The notes beneath the pieces were generated by a model. The model searched no databases. It had not been told where the DNA came from and saw only the letters and a program-made list of their open reading frames with translations. Shown in pieces: positions 1 to 6,874 of a stretch of DNA of 46,013 nucleotides. The DNA lies in NCBI GenBank assembly GCA_965368405.1, contig CBDUMS010000018.1, positions 1-46,013 of the forward strand, written 5' to 3'. The position numbers and the translations under genes were made by a program. This DNA comes from S012-113 sp965368405. GTDB lineage: Bacteria > Bacteroidota > Bacteroidia > Cytophagales > Cyclobacteriaceae. Every line of letters starts with the position of its first letter. Position 1 is the stretch's first letter.

Positions 1-533
1 TTTGGCCTTCTATAACGCGTAAACAACCATCCAATTAGAAGCAGTGCACCAATAACAAGTATAATTCGAAGTCCTAAATAAATAACTTCGGTAACCTCTT
101 GATACTTCCCTTTGTCATTCTCAATTTCAACAATCTTCTGTTCGAGCTCACGAATAGTCGAGTTTAGGGCTCTAATTTCATTTTCATATAAGTTTTTTTC
201 GAAATTCAGACTTCTGCTTATCTCAATATTCGACAGCTCTTCTAACTCTATTACGTATAGCTTATAGTATTTAAGAGCATCGCTGGTATTGCCAGTAGCA
301 TAACTTCTGGTAGCCATTTGTTGATAGGCCAGGATAATATCCTTCTTGCTATGTGCTGTTTTAGCCTCAAACAAAAAACGATAGAGTAGGCGAATATGCT
401 CACCGGTAGCGGGCTTATTATCGGAAATAACACGCTCCACTTCCGTTCGTAAGGAATCTAGCGTTGTTTGCGATTGCGCGAATGCTATATTCGTTACGAA
501 GAGAATCGATATGATGAGTGCTAGCTTTCGCAT
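1..533 (-). CDS. Exported/membrane sensor-like protein, C-terminus cut off by window edge
   Basis: I do not recognise the family. Reading from the ATG at 533, the 177 visible residues start with a signal peptide (MRKLALIISILFVTNIAFAQ). Next comes a helical region resembling a tetratricopeptide-type array (AYQQMATRSYATGN, then DALKYYKLYV). A coiled coil follows (about residues 115-145, rich in E, N and K), then one hydrophobic transmembrane segment (about 150-172, LGLRIILVIGALLLIGWLF) and a basic YRR stop-transfer. The order signal peptide, periplasmic helices, coiled coil, membrane helix is typical of Bacteroidota sensor kinases and related signalling proteins, so an output domain probably lies beyond base 1; that is inference. 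The gene starts 6 bases after the stop of the K+ channel gene, so the two are probably co-transcribed. Confidence 0.8.
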   Translation of the reverse strand, partial: MRKLALIISILFVTNIAFAQSQTTLDSLRTEVERVISDNKPATGEHIRLLYRFLFEAKTAHSKKDIILAYQQMATRSYATGNTSDALKYYKLYVIELEELSNIEISRSLNFEKNLYENEIRALNSTIRELEQKIVEIENDKGKYQEVTEVIYLGLRIILVIGALLLIGWLFTRYRRP

Positions 534-539
534 TTGTAT

Positions 540-1601
540 TTATTCGATTAGCCCTTCTTTGGTATGGAAAAGTTTAGTGAGTTTTTTCTCACCAACACCG
601 TTTACCAAAAGGAGCAGATAGTCATGCTCTTCAACGGTTACAGTGCCTTCGGGGTTCTTTAATAGAATACGGCTATCTCCTTCGCATTTTACCATCCCCA
701 CCAGTACTGCATTGCACGCTCGTTTAATGTCATAGAACACCTTTTCGTAAGGCATAGCTATGTATGGATTCGATTTTAAGACCTGATATTGCTTTATGTC
801 ATAGAGCTCGTCCGTTTCAGCGACGGCAATAATTTCTTCATTAAAAATGGCGACGTCGGGTTCGAAGATATAAGAAGCTAAAAGTTTCGAGGCAATCTCA
901 TTTTTAGAGAGTGCATAGGTAACTCCAGCTGCTACAAAGGTTTGCTTTAGATCGGCATTATCAAGTGAAACAATATACTTTAGGTTCGCAAATGTTTTCT
1001 TGAGATTTAAGATATAAACCAGTTTCTCGGTATCATCCTCCAGATTAACAAAAACAATAGAAGAATCTTCGATATTCGCCTTCTGAAGATGGTCGATGGT
1101 ATTATAGTCGGTATAAAGCGCAAAAACATTCGCTTTAGGGTAGTTCTCTTTAATGAAATCGATATCTGTTTTTGTTTTAGTGACAATGGCCACTTGTTTA
1201 CCCGCACCGGTCAATTGATCCGTTACGGTTTTACCAAATGAGTTCCATCCAACAATTAGGGCATGATGTTTTAAACTGGTGCCGTATTGTCCTAATCGTC
1301 TGTGTTCTTTAATATTATTCATGATAGAAGAGATTTGTCCGATAATTACTGCAAATAGGGTTAAACTTCCGAAAAGAAAGAGGAAGCCAATGATGCGACC
1401 ACCTTCCGTGGTTGGAACTAAATCACCGTATCCAACAGATGTTAAGGTAACGGTGCTCCACCAAACTGCATCATAAAGTGTTTTTATTCCTGAATCTGGA
1501 TTTTGTGCCTCAAATTCAACAATAAAAAACAATAGCAGGAAGTAAATTGCTATTGAAACAACTGCTATAAATGCTAAGCGCGAAAGATTAACTTTCTTCA
1601 T
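540..1601 (-). CDS. Potassium channel with cytoplasmic RCK (TrkA-N/TrkA-C) domain
   Basis: This is a two-helix ion channel subunit of 353 residues, expected to act as a tetramer in the inner membrane. TM1 is at about residues 8-29, the pore helix at about 42-53, the K+ selectivity filter TSVGYGD at 54-60, and TM2 at about 69-94. A cytoplasmic RCK domain begins near residue 112. Its nucleotide-binding loop reads GWNSFG (118-123), so the middle glycine of the usual GxGxxG is Asn. The C-terminal part (from about residue 265) resembles a TrkA-C regulatory domain. The architecture is that of MthK-type ligand-gated K+ channels. The ATG is the only sensible start because TM1 follows at once. It leads a two-gene minus-strand unit with the sensor-like gene ending the window. 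Confidence 0.9.
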   Translation of the reverse strand: MKKVNLSRLAFIAVVSIAIYFLLLFFIVEFEAQNPDSGIKTLYDAVWWSTVTLTSVGYGDLVPTTEGGRIIGFLFLFGSLTLFAVIIGQISSIMNNIKEHRRLGQYGTSLKHHALIVGWNSFGKTVTDQLTGAGKQVAIVTKTKTDIDFIKENYPKANVFALYTDYNTIDHLQKANIEDSSIVFVNLEDDTEKLVYILNLKKTFANLKYIVSLDNADLKQTFVAAGVTYALSKNEIASKLLASYIFEPDVAIFNEEIIAVAETDELYDIKQYQVLKSNPYIAMPYEKVFYDIKRACNAVLVGMVKCEGDSRILLKNPEGTVTVEEHDYLLLLVNGVGEKKLTKLFHTKEGLIE

Positions 1602-1680
1602 AATTAGTTAGAGATTACGCGCTCTAAATATACTCAATTGTAAGGTTTAGTTCAATTTTTTCTTAAAACTTCAATATACC

Positions 1681-2406
1681 TTAATGATGATTATGCGCAT
1701 TAATGAAATGAACCAACCGATCAGTACCTAATAGGGTTGAGTCTTTATTCGTGTACCAGGTACGATTTTTTGGAATCTTCAGGCTATTTAGCTTCATACT
1801 ACCTTCTAAAATAATGTATTCGCCGTCGCCTTTTTCCTCGTCATGATAAAACTGATAACCTACTAGCTCATTAGTATCTGGTTGAAAGTAAAAATACCAG
1901 ATGTCACTACCTACTTCGGCTTCGTAAGTTACTCTTATAGCATTGGTTTTCTTATTATTAAAATCCTTGGCATAGATATTAGGGTCGATGATTGTTCCGG
2001 AATCTTTAAGCTTCATTGGCATGCCCCAGAGGTATAAATAATAATTCCGCAACATTATACTACGCTCCGAGGTAAGATTATGAGTTTCAATGTCCTCATC
2101 CGAAACAGCGGCAGAACCATTTATATCATAAGATATCTCGCCATCTACAATATGTCGGGTAACTTGTACATCATCTTGATCTCGTACAATACAGTGTACT
2201 CCATCTGGGTTATTGATAAAAAAACTGGCAGATCGGTCAGACTTACCAGGTCGGGTGTCTGAAAAGCCCATGATGGCTCTCAAATCCTCCCACTGATCTT
2301 CGGGGTCATGATATTCTATCGAGGCTGCCAAAAGTGATTCTGCCGCAGTTTGTCCAATAGAAATAACTGGATAAATTAAGACAATAAGTAGTAGTAAATA
2401 TTTCAT
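1681..2406 (-). CDS. Exported DUF6503-type protein
   Basis: This is an exported protein of 241 residues with a clear signal peptide (MKYLLLLIVLIYPVISIGQ). I recognise the DUF6503 pattern: a start like LLAASIEYHDPEDQW, a central LRNYYLYLWGMPMKLKD, then DIWYFYFQP, EYIILEG, and LKIPKNRTWYTN near the end. The family is of unknown function and probably has a LolA-like fold. An in-frame TTG at 2427 would add seven residues, but it overlaps the -7 element of the probable promoter (2425-2433), so I prefer the ATG at 2406. The C-terminus ends in a His-rich tail (NAHNHH), a possible metal-binding oddity. It diverges from the blaI-type gene and its -33 box lies only 7 bases from the distal blaI operator, so shared control is possible. 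Confidence 0.75.
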   Translation of the reverse strand: MKYLLLLIVLIYPVISIGQTAAESLLAASIEYHDPEDQWEDLRAIMGFSDTRPGKSDRSASFFINNPDGVHCIVRDQDDVQVTRHIVDGEISYDINGSAAVSDEDIETHNLTSERSIMLRNYYLYLWGMPMKLKDSGTIIDPNIYAKDFNNKKTNAIRVTYEAEVGSDIWYFYFQPDTNELVGYQFYHDEEKGDGEYIILEGSMKLNSLKIPKNRTWYTNKDSTLLGTDRLVHFINAHNHH

Positions 2407-2424
2407 AAGAGAGCGATTGAATTT

Positions 2425-2458
2425 CAAAAGTTACAATAATTATCATCTAAACTCAAAA
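2425..2458 (-). promoter_or_regulatory. Probable Bacteroidota promoter of the DUF6503 gene
   Basis: Reading the minus strand, TTTTG (2458-2454) is followed after 20 bases by TAACTTTTG (2433-2425), close to the TTTG / TAnnTTTG consensus with one extra base in the -7 box. It would start transcription about 10-12 bases before the ATG at 2406. Confidence 0.45.
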
Positions 2459-2464
2459 CTTTTA

Positions 2465-2480
2465 TACGAAGAACATCGTA
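2465..2480. promoter_or_regulatory. Distal BlaI-type operator palindrome
   Basis: TACGA, six bases, TCGTA: a perfect inverted repeat of 16 bases just upstream of the -33 box of the blaI-type gene. It is identical in arms and spacing to the site at 2519-2534. BlaI/MecI dimers bind dyads of the TACA/TGTA kind, so this is the likely operator. The sequence fact is certain and the binding is inferred. Confidence 0.7.
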
Positions 2481-2485
2481 GATAA

Positions 2486-2517
2486 TTTGGAGGATAATTA
2501 AAGTTTGTTTAATCTTG
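2486..2517 (+). promoter_or_regulatory. Promoter of the blaI-type repressor operon
   Basis: TTTG (2486-2489), 20 bases, then TAATCTTG (2510-2517), one mismatch from TAnnTTTG. The start of transcription would fall near 2522-2525, inside the proximal operator. The leader would be only about 12 bases. Confidence 0.6.
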
Positions 2518-2518
2518 T

Positions 2519-2534
2519 TACGAAAAGATTCGTA
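2519..2534. promoter_or_regulatory. Proximal BlaI-type operator over the transcription start
   Basis: TACGA, six bases, TCGTA, ending two bases before the ATG at 2536. Its centre lies 54 bases (about five helical turns) from the centre of the distal site, so two repressor dimers would sit on the same face of the helix, on either side of the promoter. Confidence 0.7.
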
Positions 2535-2535
2535 G

Positions 2536-2913
2536 ATGAAGCAAAAACCAACGGAAAGTGAATTAGAAGTATTGTCACTGATTTGGCAACAGGGTCCATT
2601 AACAGTTAGACAAATTCATGATCAGATTAAGACCAATAGAGCTATTGGTTATACCACTACCTTAAAAATTATGCAGATAATGTATGAGAAAGGTATGCTA
2701 GGTAGAACAAAGCACGGTAAAACTCACATGTATACTGCAATTGAGCCGCAGCAAAAGACTCAGAATGGAATAGTTTCCAGGATGGTACAAACTGTATTTC
2801 ATGGTTCTACGCGAGATCTTGTAATGCAGGCTTTAGGATCATCACGGCCGTCGAAAGCTGAATTAGATGAAATTAAAGAATACCTTGATAAACTCGATAA
2901 AGAAACAGAATGA
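2536..2913 (+). CDS. BlaI/MecI/CopY-family transcriptional repressor
   Basis: This is a DNA-binding repressor of 125 residues, the usual length for the family. An N-terminal winged helix (about residues 5-70) opens with PTESELEVLSLIWQQG and has a recognition-helix region near IGYTTTLKIMQIM. The wing reads KHGKTHMYTAI, and an acidic, helical C-terminal dimerisation tail follows. In classical bla/mec systems the partner M56 metalloprotease triggers cleavage of the repressor and frees the operator. Here the partner gene follows directly with a 4-base overlap (ATGA). Two identical palindromes flank the promoter, which suggests autoregulation. No beta-lactamase gene is adjacent, so the regulon is unknown. 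The absence of a Shine-Dalgarno is normal for this phylum. Confidence 0.92.
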   Translation: MKQKPTESELEVLSLIWQQGPLTVRQIHDQIKTNRAIGYTTTLKIMQIMYEKGMLGRTKHGKTHMYTAIEPQQKTQNGIVSRMVQTVFHGSTRDLVMQALGSSRPSKAELDEIKEYLDKLDKETE

Positions 2914-4760
2914 AGGCTCTTTTTGAATCTTCTCTCGCCCAGCTCCTAGCGGAGACTTTGCTGCATTCTATCTGGCAAGGAGCAGTACTATTGGTTCTTG
3001 TATACCTACTTTTTGGTTGGGTTAAATCGAGTAATGCAAGGGCACGTTACGCGATAGGGATTAGTGCCCTAATGTTGTTGCTAGTTACAAATGTTATCAG
3101 TTTTTACAGTCTAAATCCAAAAGCTAATCCAGCCGGAGGTGTCTCATCCGAGTCCTATAATGGCCTACCAATTCTTGAAACTATGGGGTCGGTAGGGAAT
3201 TCCCTGTTACCAATTGAAACCTCACCATTTCTTCTTTCTTGTTTTATGATCTTCTGGGTATCTGGTCTTGTGCTACTCTCGCTTCGATTTTCATTAAAGT
3301 TTTTTCAAGCTCAAAATCTCAAATACAAAGGGCTTTCAGCAGCACCACCCTTGCTCGAAGCCGCCTTTCAGCGATTAAAACCTAAGTTTAATATCAGCAG
3401 GCCAGTTAAAATTATGGAGTCGGTTGCGGTATTCACACCGTCGGTCATCGGTCATTTTAAACCAATCATACTTTTCCCGCTTGGGCTTGCCAATGGCTTG
3501 AGTACAGCGCAAGTAGAGAGTATTATCATGCATGAACTGGCCCATATTAAAAGAAACGATTATCTAATCAACCTGCTACAATCTTTCGTAGAGGTCATCT
3601 ACTTTTTTAATCCATTTGTATGGATCATTTCGAGGATTGTCAGGCAAGAAAGAGAAAATATTTGCGACGATATTGCCCTTACAACTGGAGTTTCGTCACT
3701 TAATTATGCACGTACATTAGCAGAGTTGTTTCAAAGAAATTATCGTCAGCGCAACCTGTCAATATCATTTAGTAAAAACAATAATTTAACACTCAAAAGA
3801 ATAAAAAGAATTATGAAAAAGGAATCGAATAACAACAGCAAAATGCTAGCACCACTGGTCATGGTTTTGGTAATTATAGCATCAATTTATCTAGGTGCTA
3901 AGTCGCCGGCTGGAGCCGTATTTGATCTGGCGGATAAAGAGATGAAAACGCTTGTTGGTGCTTCAGTGCTACCCGAATTTGTACTTGAACCTCGTGAATT
4001 AACGGCAGAAAAACCTGTTGAGGCTCTGAACAGCTTCCCTGACGAAGTTAAATCTGAACCTATAAATCCTCCTGATACCATAGATCGTGAAGACTTTAAG
4101 CGCCAGTTAAAAGAGTACGAGAAGTCGGTTGAAAGACTACATTCTTCACAAGAATGGCAGGAAATGGAAGCGCTTAGGAAAGTTGTATTTAAGCAGCAAG
4201 AATTACTGATGCAAGAGATCTCTCCTGAGATAGAAAATGCTTTGGAATTAGCGCGAAAAAGCATGGAACTAAGTGAAGTAGAAATGTTAGCCTTGGAAGA
4301 ACGAATGAGTAAAGTTCGCGACCAGATGTTAGAGCTAGAAGTAAGTGAAGAAATGGAGCTAGCGCTTGAAATGAAGGCGGAGGCACTCGAAAAAGTAATG
4401 ATGGAAATAGAGGCCAAAATGGCTACGCAAGAATTTCAAAAGCTAGAAAAGTTAGCACAAAAACAGGCTGAATTCGCGATTAAACTGGAAGCTGAAGCTC
4501 TGAAGATGGCAGAAATTGCAGACCAGCTTGCCGATGAAGCTTTGGCCAAGGCAGATAATTATGTACAATTTGTAGATGAGTTAAAACCACTCTTAGTTAA
4601 AGATGGCTATATAGAGAAAGGAGATTCTATAGAAGAATTACATTTTAAGGAGGGCGAGGTTTGGATTAACGACAAGAAAGTAAAACCTGCTGATGCCAAA
4701 AAGTATAATAAATTAAGGAGAAAGTACTTCGACGACGATGAGCCTATTTTTATAAACTAA
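2910..4760 (+). CDS. BlaR1-like M56 membrane metallopeptidase with long coiled-coil tail
   Basis: This is a membrane zinc protease of 616 residues and the expected activator partner of the repressor before it (4-base overlap). Hydrophobic segments lie near residues 16-37, 48-68 and 105-128. The gluzincin motif HELAH is at 208-212, with the downstream acidic helix ENICDD near 246-251, and a further membrane helix lies near 310-330. After that there is no penicillin-binding domain of the BlaR1/MecR1 kind. Instead a charged region (about 390-560) very rich in Glu, Lys, Ala and Met forms a predicted long coiled coil (for example LELEVSEEMELALEMKAEAL). It is followed by a small C-terminal domain ending FDDDEPIFIN. 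Residues after the last membrane helix should be periplasmic, so the coiled coil is the likely sensor or scaffold. Ligand unknown. Confidence 0.88.
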   Translation: MKALFESSLAQLLAETLLHSIWQGAVLLVLVYLLFGWVKSSNARARYAIGISALMLLLVTNVISFYSLNPKANPAGGVSSESYNGLPILETMGSVGNSLLPIETSPFLLSCFMIFWVSGLVLLSLRFSLKFFQAQNLKYKGLSAAPPLLEAAFQRLKPKFNISRPVKIMESVAVFTPSVIGHFKPIILFPLGLANGLSTAQVESIIMHELAHIKRNDYLINLLQSFVEVIYFFNPFVWIISRIVRQERENICDDIALTTGVSSLNYARTLAELFQRNYRQRNLSISFSKNNNLTLKRIKRIMKKESNNNSKMLAPLVMVLVIIASIYLGAKSPAGAVFDLADKEMKTLVGASVLPEFVLEPRELTAEKPVEALNSFPDEVKSEPINPPDTIDREDFKRQLKEYEKSVERLHSSQEWQEMEALRKVVFKQQELLMQEISPEIENALELARKSMELSEVEMLALEERMSKVRDQMLELEVSEEMELALEMKAEALEKVMMEIEAKMATQEFQKLEKLAQKQAEFAIKLEAEALKMAEIADQLADEALAKADNYVQFVDELKPLLVKDGYIEKGDSIEELHFKEGEVWINDKKVKPADAKKYNKLRRKYFDDDEPIFIN

Positions 4761-4763
4761 GCT

Positions 4764-6719
4764 TTACTCGCGGTATAGTTCAAACTCAACCCTGCGGTTA
4801 AGTTTTTTTGCTCTATCGGAGTTGTCTTTTATTATTGGGCGAGAGCTTCCGAAACCTTTGGCTGTTATTCTTGCTGCATCTATATTGCCAAAATACACCA
4901 TGTATTCCAGAATAGCATCCGACCGCTGCTGTGATAAAGCAAGGTTGAAATCTTCGCGACCATCACTATCAGTATGTCCATTAATACGCAATTTGAACCC
5001 AGGATTGTCCGCCATAAAGTCAACAATCTTGTCTAAATCATCGAACATTTCTGGTGTTAGAGTGGCTTCTCCATTACCAAAAACAATCGATTCAAACTTT
5101 ATCTTAGTAGATAGTGGTTTTACGGAGGCTGTGATCTCTGTATCGTCTTCTAATTTGAAGATTTCCCCAACTCTAAAAAATGACTCGCCCTGCACGATAA
5201 TCAAGTAGTTGTTATTATTAATTAATTCAAATTCAAAGGTCCCATCTGGTTTTAGAAATTTAGGAGCCACTTCAATTCCATTATCTAAATCGATGATCGA
5301 AACGATTCCTTGTACTGGGATTCCAGTAGAGTCGTTAGCAATTTGACCCGTTAGCCGGGTAGTTGCTCGAGGTTGAGCCTCCATGGGCAAAGGAAAAGAA
5401 TAAAGATCAAGGTTATCTAAATCATTTTCTGCAGAGCGTGCGTAGTACAATTCTTGGGACTGGCTGTCGATGGTAAAGTAAAACTCGCTTCCTGGCCCAT
5501 TAACCAATGGACCTATATTATAAGGCTCTACCCAGTTTCCTTCCTCGATATAAGTTTTATAAATGTCGAATTCGCCAAAATTTAAGAGAAGGCCATTCGA
5601 ACTATAATAGAGTATGCCTTCTCTTGGATGATAGAATGGGCTGACCTCATTTTGCCTTGTATTAATTATTGGCCCGGCATTCAATGATTTCTGCCAATTC
5701 CCCTTACTATCTCGGGTAGAATAGTAGATGTCCGACAGCCCAAAACCACCAATGCGATCCGATGCGAAAAATAAGGTGTCTTCTCCAGGGGAGAGGGAAG
5801 GGTGAGAATCCCAACCATTACTATTAATATTTGGACCAAGGTTTCGAAAATCGCCCCAGGTACTGTCTTCTTTCATCTTTGCCATGAAGATATCACAGCC
5901 TCCAAAACTGGTAAGTGATTCGCATTGCGAAAAATATATCGTTTTCCCGTCGTAGCTCAATACTGCGGAGCCCTCATTAAGATCTGAGTTGAGCCCTTCA
6001 ACAGGTTTTGCACGCAGCCATACACCGGCATCGTTAATACTATAATAGATGTTCTCTATGGGTTCTGGTTTTAGAGGGTTTTTAGATTTCTCTCTTTTCG
6101 TAGTAAAAATCAGGAGATTGTTGTCGCTACTTAATGAAGGACCATACTCGGCCTGCGGCGAGTTAATAAGCGGCCCCATGTTTAATAACATACCACGAGG
6201 CGGCCTTAACGTATCCACCAGTTGCCTATAATTAACCAGTTCATAATAGTATTCTACAGGAACATAGTAGTCTCTAGCGTTTTGATCCAGCGAATCATAA
6301 TAAAGCTCTATTTCATTTACATCCAGATTATTTCTATAATGCTTAAGGGCTAGGTTGTACAGTAATCGGGCTTCTTCTTGATTACCGAACAGCTCCGTAA
6401 GCTTCGCTAATCGCCATAACCAATAGGTAGACTTATAAAAATTCTCTATTCCAAAAGAACCAATATAATCACGTAAAGCAGGATATAGCTTTTCCCAGTC
6501 CTCTCGTTGTTCATATTGTCGGATCTTTCTTATTTCTGCGGCGTTATAATAATACGGTATCCGGTTTATGTTTTTAAAATCAAATAGATCAGAATTACCG
6601 TAATTGAATGGCTTTGCATGAACCGTATCTGGATGGACGTCAAGAGCAGTTTGGGCACTAGTAATGCCAAACCAAAGAGAAACGAAAATTGCGGATAGTA
6701 CGGCTTTTACAATATTCAA
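4764..6719 (-). CDS. PorE-like OmpA-family protein (TPR, PD40 propeller, CRD, OmpA)
   Basis: This is an envelope protein of 651 residues. Domains in order: signal peptide (1-22, ending FGITSA/Q), TPR-like helices (about 55-160), a PD40/WD40-type beta-propeller (about 185-440, with repeated blades such as GSAVLSYDGKTIYFS and HPSLSPGEDTLFFAS), a carboxypeptidase-regulatory-like domain (about 455-535), and an OmpA C-terminal peptidoglycan-binding domain (538-651). The last carries GHTDSDG at 581-587 and the NRRVEF end. This order matches PorE of the type IX secretion system, although PorE is a lipoprotein and this one has no lipobox Cys. Bacteroidota carry several such paralogues, so a T9SS role is an inference. 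It ends 3 bases from the M56 gene on the opposite strand. Confidence 0.85.
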   Translation of the reverse strand: MNIVKAVLSAIFVSLWFGITSAQTALDVHPDTVHAKPFNYGNSDLFDFKNINRIPYYYNAAEIRKIRQYEQREDWEKLYPALRDYIGSFGIENFYKSTYWLWRLAKLTELFGNQEEARLLYNLALKHYRNNLDVNEIELYYDSLDQNARDYYVPVEYYYELVNYRQLVDTLRPPRGMLLNMGPLINSPQAEYGPSLSSDNNLLIFTTKREKSKNPLKPEPIENIYYSINDAGVWLRAKPVEGLNSDLNEGSAVLSYDGKTIYFSQCESLTSFGGCDIFMAKMKEDSTWGDFRNLGPNINSNGWDSHPSLSPGEDTLFFASDRIGGFGLSDIYYSTRDSKGNWQKSLNAGPIINTRQNEVSPFYHPREGILYYSSNGLLLNFGEFDIYKTYIEEGNWVEPYNIGPLVNGPGSEFYFTIDSQSQELYYARSAENDLDNLDLYSFPLPMEAQPRATTRLTGQIANDSTGIPVQGIVSIIDLDNGIEVAPKFLKPDGTFEFELINNNNYLIIVQGESFFRVGEIFKLEDDTEITASVKPLSTKIKFESIVFGNGEATLTPEMFDDLDKIVDFMADNPGFKLRINGHTDSDGREDFNLALSQQRSDAILEYMVYFGNIDAARITAKGFGSSRPIIKDNSDRAKKLNRRVEFELYRE

Positions 6720-6791
6720 GGTGCAGATTTGTTTAATATAAATGTCGGTCGATATTGTGAAGAATGTAAATAAACATTGAAAAATTTAATT

Positions 6792-6855
6792 GGCATAGCT
6801 ATTGAAGTATAAGGCATAACTTATTTTTTGTGAGAATAATGCGCATATTTATGCC
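6792..6855. repeat. Repeated GGCATA elements and ATGCGCAT palindrome upstream of lon
   Basis: GGCATA occurs at 6792-6797 and as GGCATAA at 6813-6819 (21 bases, two helical turns, apart). TTATGCC at 6849-6855 is the exact inverse of the second. The 8-base palindrome ATGCGCAT (6839-6846) lies between. The layout suggests a regulatory region for lon, whose ATG is at 6875, but I can name no regulator. Confidence 0.4.
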
Positions 6856-6874
6856 ATTTTGACACTGTGAACGG

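Noticed and set aside
3568..3590. A third BlaI-type dyad inside the M56 gene (TACAATC...TTTCGTA)
   Set aside because: The left arm is TACAA rather than TACGA and the spacing differs, so it is probably chance.
3887..4417. A 176-codon antisense frame opposite the M56 tail
   Set aside because: The Ser/Phe-rich product mirrors the Glu/Lys/Ala-rich coiled coil. It has no start context or homology that I recognise.
2536..4760. Interpreting the BlaI/M56 pair as a beta-lactam resistance system
   Set aside because: No beta-lactamase or PBP gene is adjacent and the M56 protein lacks a penicillin-binding sensor. The class A-like gene at 20412 lies 16 kb away and shows no matching operator in front of it.
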